Below, one piece after another: positions 1 through 8,611 of a DNA stretch of 64,000 nt. Below the pieces are notes generated by a model, which had not been told where the DNA came from, did not search any database, and saw only the letters and a program-made list of their open reading frames with translations. Within the stretch, counting starts at the first letter, position 1, and every line of letters starts with the position of its first letter. The DNA is taken from contig JAMPCJ010000005.1 in the NCBI GenBank assembly GCA_023666275.1, positions 105,245 to 169,244 of the forward strand, read 5' to 3'. The position numbers were made by a program, and so were the translations under genes. The DNA is from Treponema brennaborense. Its GTDB lineage: Bacteria > Spirochaetota > Spirochaetia > Treponematales > Treponemataceae.

Positions 1-556
1 TTTTATCCATTCCGACGGTAGAAATAAGGAGCCCGAAAAGCGCCATAATCAAGCCTTTGGTAACGGATTTTCCCGATATTGACACAATTACCGACAACCC
101 GAACAGCGCAAGCGTAAAAAATTCTCCCGGACCGAATTTCAGCGCCATTTTCGACACAAACGGCGACAAAAACGTCATGATCAGCGCGCCGATAATTCCG
201 CCCGTAAAAGACGAAATCATCGCGATGGAAAGCGCACGTCCGGCTTCGCCTTTCTGCGCCATCGGATAACCGTCCAGCACCGTTGCCGCAGCTGCCGGCG
301 TTCCCGGCGTATGGATCAAAATCGCGGCAATCGAACCGCCGTACATGCCGCCGCAAAAAATACCGAGAAGCATGCCGACGCTGGGCAGCAAATCCATTCC
401 GTAAGTAAACGGAATGAGCAGAGCAATTCCCATCGTTGCCGTAAGTCCCGGAATTGCGCCGAGCACTACGCCGCCGAGCGCTCCGATAAAAATCATTAAC
501 AGAGTATGCGGCGTTAAAACATTCAAATAACTTGAAAACAGCAAACCAAAATCCAT
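1..556 (-). CDS. tctA: TctA-family large permease subunit (partial, cut by window edge)
   Basis: Large membrane subunit of a tripartite tricarboxylate transporter (TTT), which imports carboxylates using a periplasmic binding protein. Only the first 185 residues are visible; the family is normally about 500 residues. The visible part is strongly hydrophobic and carries the conserved segment MYGGSIAAILIHTPGTPAA followed by DGYPMAQKGEAGRAL, which is typical of TctA. The ATG at 556 is preceded by GAGGAG at good spacing. It lies 21 bp after tctB and is the last gene of a tctC-tctB-tctA operon. The substrate cannot be read from the sequence. Confidence 0.93.
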   Translation of the reverse strand, partial: MDFGLLFSSYLNVLTPHTLLMIFIGALGGVVLGAIPGLTATMGIALLIPFTYGMDLLPSVGMLLGIFCGGMYGGSIAAILIHTPGTPAAAATVLDGYPMAQKGEAGRALSIAMISSFTGGIIGALIMTFLSPFVSKMALKFGPGEFFTLALFGLSVIVSISGKSVTKGLIMALFGLLISTVGMDK

Positions 557-577
557 TTTATTTCTCCTCTGTTAAAA

Positions 578-1042
578 CTAAAACCATGCTTCCATAAAGC
601 CGAGCGGCATTTCAATGCCGAGCAGCAGTTTGAATAGGAAGAAAATCGCAAGCGTGGCGCACACGGAAATTACGGACATTTTCGAATACGAGCGCATTCC
701 AAGCAGAAACTGAATTGCGAATAAAATAAGCGGAGTGGCAAGAATAAATCCTATGACATTCCAAAGCGCAACATATATGCAGATTGCGGCAGTGGCTGTC
801 AGCATTCTGCGGATTCCCGCGTCTTTCGGACTTAACGTAGGAGACGGTTCGGTTGATTTGCTTTTTATATTTTGGATAAGCAGCACAAGGCAGCAAATAA
901 ACAATCCGACTGATAAATAGCGGGGAAAAAATTCGGGACCGACAGGAACATTTTTAAATTGCTTAAATGTAAATGTTACGATAAATGCATAGCCGGAAAA
1001 TATCATTCCGACGATTGCTGCAATAATATTTGCTTTTTTCAA
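578..1042 (-). CDS. tctB: TctB-family small permease subunit
   Basis: Small membrane subunit of the tripartite tricarboxylate transporter, 154 residues, about the usual length. Four hydrophobic segments are visible (roughly residues 7-27, 40-60, 80-110 and 120-145), and PVGPEFFPR near residue 33 is the typical TctB loop. The start is a TTG codon preceded by GGGAGA seven bases upstream; no ATG fits better. It sits between tctC and tctA. An inverted repeat in the tctC-tctB gap probably lowers its transcription relative to tctC. Confidence 0.9.
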   Translation of the reverse strand: MKKANIIAAIVGMIFSGYAFIVTFTFKQFKNVPVGPEFFPRYLSVGLFICCLVLLIQNIKSKSTEPSPTLSPKDAGIRRMLTATAAICIYVALWNVIGFILATPLILFAIQFLLGMRSYSKMSVISVCATLAIFFLFKLLLGIEMPLGFMEAWF

Positions 1043-1148
1043 AACGTTTCTCCCGTAAAAAAATCGATGCGTCTGTAATTGCGAAATACGCTGACTGCGT
1101 ACAAAACGGATAAATTCAGACTGTAAAATTAAGTTTTGCCCTATAAAA

Positions 1149-1185
1149 AAGCGGGCGTTTCCCGTACCGGATATAACGCCCGCTT
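1149..1185 (-). terminator. Intra-operon hairpin between tctC and tctB
   Basis: Perfect 11-bp inverted repeat (AAGCGGGCGTT / AACGCCCGCTT) with a 15-nt loop, followed on the minus strand by a short T-rich run. It lies just after tctC. Partial termination or 3'-end protection here would raise the binding-protein mRNA over that of the membrane subunits, as is common in binding-protein-dependent transporters. Confidence 0.7.
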
Positions 1186-1206
1186 GAAATATCTTTTTTC
1201 TGCTTC

Positions 1207-2181
1207 CTAGTTGTCAAGAAGATGCGTTTCAAGAAGCGTTTTGGTAACAGATTCGTAATTGTCCTTCAGGAATGCGGCGAATTCTTCCGGCGCCTGATAT
1301 GCAAGATTCAAATTAAGTTTTTCCGCAGTTGCTTTGAAATCGGGATCGTCCATGGCTTTTGTAAAAGCGTCAAGAATAACTGCTTTTACTGCGGGATCCA
1401 CGCCTTTCGGGAGCGCCATTCCTCGCCAGGTGAAATACGCGATGTCAAAACCCTGTTCCTTGAATGTGGGGATATCGGGATATGCCTTGCTGCGGCGTTC
1501 ATCCATGATGCCGAGCACTTTTACGTTGCCCGCATCAAGCTGCGATTTTACTTCCGCAAGAGAAACGGACACGGCATCGATATGACCGCCGGCGAGTGCC
1601 GTAACAGCGCCTGCCGCGCCTTCGAATGCGATATGCTTTACTTCTATTCCGGTTTCGTTTGCCAGAAGTCCCGCGCCGATATGCCATACGGAGCCCGGCG
1701 CGCTGTTGCCGATAGAAAGTTTTCCCGGATTCGCTTTTGCGTATTCGACAAAGTCCGCAACCGTATTATACGGAGCGTCGGCTTTTACCGTCAAAGTAGC
1801 GGCATCCGCATTGACGCGGATAAGCGGATCGTAATCCTGATACGTAAAATCAATCAATCCCTGCTGCGGGAGCGAATTCAGCTCAAACGTAATCATGCCG
1901 ATTGTGTATCCGTCCGGCTTTGCGTCTTTTATAGCGGCATGACCGATTGCGCCGCCGCCGCCGGTTTTGTTTTCGACAGTCATTGTAACGCCGAGATTTT
2001 TTTCCGCTGCGGAAACAACAGCCCGCAGGATAGCATCAGTACCGCCGCCGGCAGCCCAGGGACAAATAACGGTTATGTTCTTTGTCGGGAAATCAGCTTT
2101 ATTCGCTTTTTTGGTGCATCCCGCAAAAACCGCAAGCACAGCGAAAACCGCGGCAACAGAAACTATCATCTTACGTTTCAT
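1207..2181 (-). CDS. tctC: TctC-family extracytoplasmic solute-binding protein
   Basis: Periplasmic, lipid-anchored substrate-binding protein (324 residues) of the TTT system, Bug/TctC family. The N-terminus is a lipoprotein signal ending in the lipobox VFAGC. The mature part contains ITVICPWAAGGGTD near the start, SVWHIGAGLLA, and the downstream pattern FEGAAGAVTALAGGHIDA typical of TctC. I chose the ATG at 2181 because AGGAGG lies seven bases upstream; an in-frame codon five residues earlier lacks this. First gene of the operon. A TATACT -10 candidate lies at 2249-2244 on the minus strand, and a long dyad lies further upstream at 2274-2304. Confidence 0.93.
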   Translation of the reverse strand: MKRKMIVSVAAVFAVLAVFAGCTKKANKADFPTKNITVICPWAAGGGTDAILRAVVSAAEKNLGVTMTVENKTGGGGAIGHAAIKDAKPDGYTIGMITFELNSLPQQGLIDFTYQDYDPLIRVNADAATLTVKADAPYNTVADFVEYAKANPGKLSIGNSAPGSVWHIGAGLLANETGIEVKHIAFEGAAGAVTALAGGHIDAVSVSLAEVKSQLDAGNVKVLGIMDERRSKAYPDIPTFKEQGFDIAYFTWRGMALPKGVDPAVKAVILDAFTKAMDDPDFKATAEKLNLNLAYQAPEEFAAFLKDNYESVTKTLLETHLLDN

Positions 2182-2273
2182 GAAATTCCTCCTCAAATGT
2201 ATTCAGTTGTTACCGAAACTGAATGACTCGTAATTATTTAAATAGTATAGGGCGTATTTTTTGTGCATACACT

Positions 2274-2304
2274 AATAAAATATTGCTAAATATAGCATTT
2301 TATT
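2274..2304. promoter_or_regulatory. AT-rich dyad upstream of tctC, possible operator
   Basis: Inverted repeat AATAAAAT / ATTTTATT enclosing a second dyad GCTA-aata-TAGC, with a 3-nt asymmetry on one side. It lies 25-55 bp upstream of the TATACT candidate for tctC and about 115 bp before the next plus-strand -10 box. It could bind a regulator of the carboxylate transporter, but no regulator gene is next to it. Confidence 0.35.
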
Positions 2305-2415
2305 GAACAAAAAGCACGGCAGTTATCAACCCGCGTATATTCGCTCAACAGTCCGCGAAAACTGTCAAAACGGCTCGTCAGCGGCGCTTTCCCGATTATG
2401 CATCTGCCGAAAATC

Positions 2416-2424
2416 TGATATAGT
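2416..2424 (+). promoter_or_regulatory. Extended -10 box TGATATAGT, leaderless arrangement
   Basis: TGn plus TATAGT ends six bases before the ATG at 2431, so transcription would start at or next to the start codon. No Shine-Dalgarno sequence is present. The same arrangement recurs at many genes in this window. Confidence 0.6.
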
Positions 2425-2430
2425 TTTGCC

Positions 2431-3225
2431 ATGACAGAAAAACAATGGGATGCTTTTTCGCATTTCCGCCGCCTGTTTCGCGAGCAGTGTGCGCGCTGGG
2501 CAGGCGAGGCGGAAGATTTGCGGCGGCTCCAGCAAACAATTGCGGAATCCGACGGCGTGCCGCCGTATCCGCTGGAAACGCCGGTTGTGTATAACCGCGC
2601 GCTTGATGAAATAACGGCGGAAGATGACATTAAATTGATAATTGTCGGCGATAACCCCGGCAAAAACGAACAGCTTGCGAAAAACTGCCGCTATCTTGTC
2701 GGGCAGTCAGGAAAAACAGCGGAAAATTTTTTCCGCAGGAATCCCGAACTCGGCATCGATTTCAGAAAAAATGTTATTATTTTGAACAAAACGCCGCTGC
2801 ACACGGCAAAAACAAAAGAACTCGCGCGGCTTTCCGCATCGAGCCGCATGGCAAAAACCATTTTGCGGGAAAGCCAATTGTGGATGGCGGAACATACCGC
2901 CTGCCTTCATCGGCAATTGTCTGCATATTCGCGAGCCGGCGCTTCCTGCGCGCTTTGGCTGGTCGGCTATGCGGAACTGAAAGACCGCGGAATTTTTCTG
3001 GCGTACCGCGACAGGCTGCTCGCTTCATATACGGCACCGCATCCGCCGGAAAATGCAGCGCATCCTGCCTGCGCGGAAATATACGTGTTTCAGCATTTTT
3101 CCATGAACCGATTTTTCATAGATTTGAAGCAGCATACGGATCCGCTTTTGTCTTTGGAACAAAATATTCGGAATGTCGGCATTATGCACAGAAACGAAAT
3201 TCTCGGAACGCACTTTTTTGCGTAG
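2431..3225 (+). CDS. Uracil-DNA glycosylase superfamily protein
   Basis: 264 residues. Residues about 68-100 show IIVGDNPGKNEQ followed by YLVGQSGK, matching the GxxPGxxE and G-x-x-G motifs of family 4/5-like uracil-DNA glycosylases. The C-terminal part has FQHFSMNRFF, in the place of the HxS motif 2 of that fold. These features support a base-excision or related nucleotide-binding fold, but the four iron-sulfur cysteines of classical family 4 enzymes are not evident, so the substrate is uncertain. The gene has no Shine-Dalgarno sequence and probably starts as a leaderless mRNA. It is flanked by tctC (divergent) and a lipoprotein gene. Confidence 0.7.
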   Translation: MTEKQWDAFSHFRRLFREQCARWAGEAEDLRRLQQTIAESDGVPPYPLETPVVYNRALDEITAEDDIKLIIVGDNPGKNEQLAKNCRYLVGQSGKTAENFFRRNPELGIDFRKNVIILNKTPLHTAKTKELARLSASSRMAKTILRESQLWMAEHTACLHRQLSAYSRAGASCALWLVGYAELKDRGIFLAYRDRLLASYTAPHPPENAAHPACAEIYVFQHFSMNRFFIDLKQHTDPLLSLEQNIRNVGIMHRNEILGTHFFA

Positions 3226-3711
3226 CGCGCCGTCGTTCGCTTTGCAGCAGCCGTTATCGCATTCCTGCAAAATCGCCGCCTGCCGAAAAAACGCATTCCG
3301 CCCCCGAAAAATTTCCTGCCGCTTAGTACGTACGAGATAATCTTTTTGTACCAAAAATATTATCTTTTTGGTACAAAAACATTATCTCTTTGTACCAAAA
3401 AGATTATGCTGACAGTCTGTATGTATAGAAAACCGCATTTTTGCCTGCGGATTTCAGATGCTTGCCCCCTCACACAATAAAATTCCGCAAATTTTTTTTC
3501 ATTATTGCGAAAAAAAGGAACGTTTAAATCACGAAACGACAGGCGCGCGGTTTGATTTTTGCGCCTGCCGATTTTTCCTTTGAAACGCACAAAAAAGCGT
3601 GATTTTCCTTGCTTTTCAGCGCAGTTTCAAGTCTTTTTACGCAATTTTCTGTTTTCCAACTATATCACAATTTTGCGAAAAAAACGTTCGTTTTTTTTTA
3701 AGGAGGAAATT
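3226..3711. other. Long intergenic region with 22-bp tandem repeats
   Basis: No convincing gene. It holds three 22-bp tandem repeats (3337-3402). A dyad CAGGCGC/GCGCCTG lies in the middle. A minus-strand extended -10 box (TGATATAGT, 3667-3659) points back toward the array without a gene behind it. The strong ribosome-binding site of the next lipoprotein is at the right end. Short open frames here have no start signals. Confidence 0.6.
3337..3402. repeat. Three tandem 22-bp units with internal dyads
   Basis: Units at 3337-3358, 3359-3380 and 3381-3402, each with the plan ATnATC + stem + 3-nt centre + stem. The centres read TTTTTG-TAC-CAAAAA and TTTTTG-GTA-CAAAAA in units 1 and 2, and CTTTG-TAC-CAAAAAG in unit 3. 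A further degenerate GTACGTAC dyad just upstream (3326-3333) may be a decayed unit in the same phase. The same exact period is found at 55092-55201 with different bases. Confidence 0.85.
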
Positions 3712-4326
3712 GTGAAAAAAACAACACGCATTGCCGCGCTTTTGGCTGCCGCGGCGCTTATTTTCGGGGGACTGTTCTGCTCATGCTCGGACAGCGATGA
3801 CGGTGTTAACACAGGCGCAGGAGGGAACGGCGAAACAACAGCCGGCGAACCGACCGATACCGGAACCGGCAGCGGCCCAAGCACTCCTGCTGCGTACACG
3901 CTGGACATCACTTCAATTCCTGAAACAACGGGTAGCACTTCGAAAATCGATGATACTGTAACGGTCGTTTCAACGATACAAAATTCTTCAGGTAAAGACC
4001 AGACAATCAAATATTCATCTAATGGTTATTGTCAAATGAGCGGAGCGAAAGCGCAAACCGGCTACGGTTTGCAACTTACATTGACTGGCGCAGCGACAAT
4101 TACCGCAACTGCAACCGAAAAAAATGACAGTACGAGCGGTACAAAACTCGTACTTCTTAACAGTGAGGGAACTGCCGTTTCTACAAGTGAAGCTTCTATT
4201 GATGCCAACGGCACTGCCAAAGAATCTCTCAAGGAAATTTCATTAAGTGCGGATGCCGGGACATACATTTTCGGACCTTCTGCTGGCGGTTGTTTTTTAT
4301 ATAGCCTTGTAATCACTTATAAATAA
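3712..4326 (+). CDS. Small lipoprotein with a beta-sandwich-like C-terminal domain
   Basis: 204 residues from a GTG start preceded by AAGGAGGAAATT; upstream in-frame codons lack a ribosome-binding site. The signal peptide ends in GGLFCSC, a spirochaete-style lipobox. Residues about 25-60 are a Gly/Thr/Asn/Asp-rich linker. The remaining ~140 residues are Ser/Thr-rich, with LTLTGAATITATA, TKLVLLNSEGTAV and the ending AGTYIFGPSAGGCFLYSLVITYK. The plan matches the exported protein at 59913-60434 and accessory modules of polysaccharide lyases, so cell-surface carbohydrate binding is a reasonable inference, not shown. A strong terminator follows. Confidence 0.75.
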   Translation: MKKTTRIAALLAAAALIFGGLFCSCSDSDDGVNTGAGGNGETTAGEPTDTGTGSGPSTPAAYTLDITSIPETTGSTSKIDDTVTVVSTIQNSSGKDQTIKYSSNGYCQMSGAKAQTGYGLQLTLTGAATITATATEKNDSTSGTKLVLLNSEGTAVSTSEASIDANGTAKESLKEISLSADAGTYIFGPSAGGCFLYSLVITYK

Positions 4327-4356
4327 AAACCGCAGTTAAAGCGGCTTGCTTTTATC

Positions 4357-4392
4357 AAGGCGGAACACATCACGGTGTTCCGCCTTTTTTTT
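4357..4392 (+). terminator. Intrinsic terminator after the lipoprotein gene
   Basis: Perfect 12-bp stem AAGGCGGAACAC / GTGTTCCGCCTT with a 6-nt loop, followed by a T-tract. It separates the lipoprotein gene from the GGDEF-EAL gene. Confidence 0.9.
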
Positions 4393-4510
4393 GCGTACAC
4401 TCCTCGGCGGCGGATTGCTTCGCCCGCCCGCTTTCGGCAGACCTCATCAGAAAGCAAGAACAATTTTATCCGCAAAAAAACGCTGAATTGTCGCAAATTG
4501 CGAAAAAATA

Positions 4511-4546
4511 TGCTATAATTACCATGCTTGCCGGTTTTCCGGCAAG
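4511..4546 (+). promoter_or_regulatory. Extended -10 promoter and leader hairpin of the GGDEF-EAL gene
   Basis: TGCTATAAT (4511-4519) is a perfect extended -10 box; no good -35 is seen at normal spacing. The short leader contains a perfect 8-bp hairpin CTTGCCGG-tttt-CCGGCAAG (4527-4546) ending directly against the ribosome-binding site AGAGGAAG, so its folding could limit ribosome access. Confidence 0.65.
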
Positions 4547-4556
4547 AGGAAGAAAA

Positions 4557-6662
4557 ATGAAACAGTTGGCAAACACGAATCCTGCATATATAGACAATCT
4601 CACCGGCATTTACAACCGCGAAGGATTTCAGATTCGCGTTCAGGCTTTATTCAAGGAAAACCCCGAAACACAGTTCGTACTGCTTCGCGGCGATATATCC
4701 CGATTCAGAGTAATCAACGATATGTTCGGCGCGGAAACCGGCGACAAACTGCTCAAATCGATAGCGGAAGAAATCGCCGAATATCTGCCGGAAAACGGCG
4801 CCTGCGCCCGTATGCACGGCGACAATTTTGTCATCTTTTACCCCGAAAACCTGCTCGACATCGAACAGATGATGCAAAAACTGGACGCGCTGCTTGCCCG
4901 CACATTTCCTTCGTATCCGATAAAAGTTTACGTCGGAATTTATTATATCACGAACCCTGCCATGCCGGTGGATTTGATGTGCGACAGGGCAAAACTCGCG
5001 CTTGAAACAGTCAAAGGCAACTACATTCACAACTATGCCGTATACGATGACACAATCCGCAGCAAACTGATGGAAGAACAGCAAATCGTTGCGGAAATGG
5101 AAACAGGACTTGCGCAGGGACAGTTTTTTGTCGAATATCAGCCCATTTTCAGCGCAACAACAAACGAACCGGTCAGTGCAGAAGCGCTCGTGCGCTGGAA
5201 GCATCCGAAAAAAGGAATCATCAATCCGGGAATATTTATTCCCTTGTTTGAAAAAAACGGTTTCGTTACAAAGCTTGATTTTTACGTCTGGGAGCAAGTG
5301 TGCAAATTTCTGCATGAAGAACTGGAAGCAGGACATCATGTCATTCCCATTTCCGTAAATGTGTCGCGCCGCAATTTTTTCAATACCGATTTATGCAATA
5401 AACTGCTCGAACTTACCGGCAAATATCACATCGATACATCGCTTTTGAAACTCGAAATAACCGAAAGCGCATACACGGACAATCCCGTGCTGCTTGAAAA
5501 TATTCTGCTGAATTTGCAGACGCACGGATTCAAAATTTTGATGGACGATTTCGGCAGCGGATATTCTTCTTTGAATATGCTCAAAGATATTCCCGTCGAT
5601 ATTCTTAAAATCGACATGAATTTTATCCGTGAAATAGAAACCTCCGAACGCGCGGCAAATATCCTGAACAGTGTCGTCCGCATGGCAAAATGGCTTTCCA
5701 TGAATATTGTCGCAGAAGGCATAGAAACCCGCAAGCAGCTGGAATTTCTGCGCAGCATCGGATGCGACTGCATTCAAGGTTTTTATTTTTCGAAACCGCT
5801 GCCGGAAAAAACGTATTCATCGCTGATAAATTCCGGCATCAAGGAAAAGGCAACAGACGAAATTATTCGGGAAGAAGACATTGCAAAAGATTTCGATGTG
5901 TTTTGGACGGCAAACAGCACAACAAACTTTTTAATGAACAGCATGATCGGCGCTATGTGCATTTTCGAATTTTCGGGAGATTCGATTGAGCTTCTGCGCG
6001 CAAACGAAGCATACATCAAACTCATGGGCGGCTCCGACCTGAACGTATTTCCGTCAAATCGGAATATTCTGTCTTCAATTCAAGAAGAGGATCGCCGAAA
6101 AATTCTGGACGCGTGCACCGAAGCGCAGACAACAAAAGAGCTGCGGCAGATAATTGTGCGCAGCGGTTCGCCGTCGAAAATTATCTGGCTTGAAATAAAA
6201 ATAAAATACATCGGAAAAACTTCCCGAAGCGCGCTGTATTACGCCGCGCTGACCGATATAACCAATCAAAAAGATTTCGAACAAAAAAATGCGTTATACC
6301 GCTACACAACTATTTTCCGCGGATTTTTCGGCACGATTTCGGAACTGGATTATACCGACAACACGGCGCATCTTATTTTATTCAATACGCATTCGCTGTA
6401 TCAAGAAACAAATGTTCGGGACTTGGACGAAGCGATGGCGGAAATGTGCGAGATTATTCATCCGGATGACCGGCAGCGGTTTTTGGAATGCACAAAACTG
6501 GAAAATTTAAAAGCCGCAACCGCGAAAAACGGCGAAATGACGCTTGAACTGCGCGTAAAACGAAAAGACGGAAATTATCACAAGACAGTACATATATACG
6601 TGCCCGAAAATAATCCGGACGGAAAAAATATTTTTATGGTATTTACCAAAAAAGATTTATAA
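4557..6662 (+). CDS. GGDEF-EAL protein, probable c-di-GMP phosphodiesterase
   Basis: 701 residues. Residues ~15-165 are a GGDEF fold whose signature is degenerate (HGDNF at residue 87 instead of GGDEF), so cyclase activity is unlikely. Residues ~175-425 are an EAL domain with the key motifs intact: EALVRW (209), NVSRRNF, EITES, DDFGSGYSSL, KIDMNF, AEGIET and QGFYFSKPL. This predicts hydrolysis of cyclic di-GMP. The C-terminal ~270 residues look like one or two PAS-like sensory domains. No transmembrane segment is seen, so it is probably cytoplasmic. The ATG at 4557 is chosen because it follows AGAGGAAG; an earlier ATG lies inside the promoter. Convergent with recQ. Confidence 0.9.
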   Translation: MKQLANTNPAYIDNLTGIYNREGFQIRVQALFKENPETQFVLLRGDISRFRVINDMFGAETGDKLLKSIAEEIAEYLPENGACARMHGDNFVIFYPENLLDIEQMMQKLDALLARTFPSYPIKVYVGIYYITNPAMPVDLMCDRAKLALETVKGNYIHNYAVYDDTIRSKLMEEQQIVAEMETGLAQGQFFVEYQPIFSATTNEPVSAEALVRWKHPKKGIINPGIFIPLFEKNGFVTKLDFYVWEQVCKFLHEELEAGHHVIPISVNVSRRNFFNTDLCNKLLELTGKYHIDTSLLKLEITESAYTDNPVLLENILLNLQTHGFKILMDDFGSGYSSLNMLKDIPVDILKIDMNFIREIETSERAANILNSVVRMAKWLSMNIVAEGIETRKQLEFLRSIGCDCIQGFYFSKPLPEKTYSSLINSGIKEKATDEIIREEDIAKDFDVFWTANSTTNFLMNSMIGAMCIFEFSGDSIELLRANEAYIKLMGGSDLNVFPSNRNILSSIQEEDRRKILDACTEAQTTKELRQIIVRSGSPSKIIWLEIKIKYIGKTSRSALYYAALTDITNQKDFEQKNALYRYTTIFRGFFGTISELDYTDNTAHLILFNTHSLYQETNVRDLDEAMAEMCEIIHPDDRQRFLECTKLENLKAATAKNGEMTLELRVKRKDGNYHKTVHIYVPENNPDGKNIFMVFTKKDL

Positions 6663-6679
6663 TTGTTCCGCATATTTCA

Positions 6680-8611
6680 TTATATATTTTCCGTATTTTC
6701 CGCCGCAGTATTTTTCACCGCGCGGCAGATAAACTCCCCGTATTTTTCGGCTTTTACCGCACCGATGCCGTATATATTCAGAAGTTCTGTTTTTTCCGCC
6801 GGCTTTTTCACTGCCGCGTCTTCAAGCGTTTTGTCGCTGAAAATGACATACGGCGGAACCTCGGCTTCATCCGCCAGTTTCCTGCGGATTTTCCGCAATT
6901 CGCTGAAAATTGCCTGTCCCCATTCATCATTTGCGGCAAGGTGCGCTGCGCCGCGCTTTTCCGCAGTCTGCGCGGGAGCAAAAGAGGCTTGCGGAACACT
7001 GCGCTTTTCGGACGGAACAAACGGCAGATACACAGAGCCGCGGGCAAACAGCGTATCTTTTGCGTCGCGGGTAAGCGAAAGCACGCCGTATTCTTCCGAT
7101 TTGCGCAAAAAACCGGCTTCTGTCAGCAGACGGACAAGCTCGAACCAATCATCACGCGTGTATTCTCTGCCGATTCCCCAAGTTGAAAGACGGTTGTGCC
7201 CGTTATCCAAAATACGCTGCCGGCGGGAACCGAGCAGGACATCAATAATGTACGCCGCACCGTAGCGTTCATTGGTCCGCATAATGCAGGAAAGCAATTT
7301 TTGAACGGGAACCGTAACATCTGTATCGGCAGCGGGAAGAGAATCGCACACATCGCAGCAGCCGTTTTCCTGCGGCGTTTTAAACTGTTCATTCGGCGGA
7401 TACGATTCTCCGAAGTATGCAAGCAAATACGCGCGGCGGCACGTTCTGCATTCAGCATAATCAGTCATCGCTTTGAGCTGCTGTTCCGCTGCCGCACGTT
7501 CTTCCGGAGTTTTATCCTTAAAAAAGAATCGGATTTTCCGCGTATCGGCATAGCTGTAAAAAAGCACGGCACGCGCGGCATCTCCGTCCCGTCCTGCGCG
7601 TCCGATTTCCTGATAGTATTGTTCTATGCTTTTCGGCAAATCGAAGTGAATCACGTAGCGGACATTCGGTTTATTGATTCCCATGCCGAACGCGACTGTC
7701 GCGACAATAACCGGAATATCATCGCGGACAAAGCGTGTCTGGTTTTCCGCGCGGGCAAAATCGCTTAACCCCGCATGATACGGCAGTGCCTCAATCCCGC
7801 TGCTGCATAGCGCGGCTGTCAGCTCATCCACTTGGCGGCGGGAAAAACAATACACAATTCCGCTTTGTTCTTTGCGGGAACGGATAAATTCTATCAGCAT
7901 TTGCTGCGCCCGTTTTCCGCCGCCGGCACCCGTTTTGCCGACAACTTCCAAATAAATATTCGGGCGGTTAAAACTTGATACAAATTCCTTGAAGCGGCTG
8001 CCGCTTTCGGAATGCCTGCGCGGCGCAGCATCCGCAGATGTCATGCCGAGGCAGCGCTGTATATCGCGCCGCACTTTTACCGTTGCCGTAGCCGTCAATG
8101 CAAGGCAAACAGCATCGGGAACAAGCTCCCGCAAATGAATTATTTGGCGGTACTCCGGTCTGAAATCGTGTCCCCATTCGGAAATGCAGTGCGCTTCATC
8201 GATTGTCAGGCAGTCGACGCGGACAGCGCAAAGCAAATTCCGCAGCCGTTCCGTGGCAAGCGTTTCCGGCGCAACGTACAGCAGCTTTACGCTTCCGTCG
8301 CGGACATGTTCCATATTTTTGCGATATGTATCTTTATCAAGCGAACTGTTCAGAAAAACCGCAGGAATGCCAATAGCATCGAGCTGGGCAACTTGATCCT
8401 GCATCAGCGCAATAAGCGGCGAAACCACAACCGTCAAACCGTGAAAAAGCATTGCGGGAATTTGATAGCACAGCGATTTTCCGCCGCCGGTAGGCATAAC
8501 CGCGAGTGTGTCTTGCCCCGCAAGTACGGACGTGATAATTTCTTCCTGCCCCGCACGAAACGAATTATAGCCGAAATACTGTTTCAGAACAGCAAGCAGT
8601 TTTTCATGCAT
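6680..8611 (-). CDS. recQ: ATP-dependent DNA helicase RecQ
   Basis: 643 residues, 3'-5' DNA helicase acting in recombination and repair. Superfamily 2 motifs are present: Walker A MPTGGGKS near residue 40, DEAHCISEWGHDFRP near 138, the SAT-like LTATAT, and QEIGRAGRDG in the second RecA domain. A Cys-rich zinc region (CRTCRR ... CCDVC) and a C-terminal HRDC-like segment (residues ~560-640) complete the RecQ plan. The ATG at 8611 has no Shine-Dalgarno sequence; a TATACT box ends seven bases upstream, suggesting a leaderless message. It diverges from the FAD protein through a shared palindromic promoter. Confidence 0.95.
   Translation of the reverse strand: MHEKLLAVLKQYFGYNSFRAGQEEIITSVLAGQDTLAVMPTGGGKSLCYQIPAMLFHGLTVVVSPLIALMQDQVAQLDAIGIPAVFLNSSLDKDTYRKNMEHVRDGSVKLLYVAPETLATERLRNLLCAVRVDCLTIDEAHCISEWGHDFRPEYRQIIHLRELVPDAVCLALTATATVKVRRDIQRCLGMTSADAAPRRHSESGSRFKEFVSSFNRPNIYLEVVGKTGAGGGKRAQQMLIEFIRSRKEQSGIVYCFSRRQVDELTAALCSSGIEALPYHAGLSDFARAENQTRFVRDDIPVIVATVAFGMGINKPNVRYVIHFDLPKSIEQYYQEIGRAGRDGDAARAVLFYSYADTRKIRFFFKDKTPEERAAAEQQLKAMTDYAECRTCRRAYLLAYFGESYPPNEQFKTPQENGCCDVCDSLPAADTDVTVPVQKLLSCIMRTNERYGAAYIIDVLLGSRRQRILDNGHNRLSTWGIGREYTRDDWFELVRLLTEAGFLRKSEEYGVLSLTRDAKDTLFARGSVYLPFVPSEKRSVPQASFAPAQTAEKRGAAHLAANDEWGQAIFSELRKIRRKLADEAEVPPYVIFSDKTLEDAAVKKPAEKTELLNIYGIGAVKAEKYGEFICRAVKNTAAENTENI

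Noticed and set aside
1222..2226. Long open frame (334 codons) on the plus strand opposite tctC
   Set aside because: It mirrors tctC in the other strand, has no start signals and no protein-like pattern; tctC has the lipobox and ribosome-binding site.
2268..2279. 12-bp TACACTAATAAA shared with 43031-43042, upstream of tctC and clpP
   Set aside because: Two chance copies of a 12-mer are expected many times in a window of this size, and the positions relative to the genes differ.
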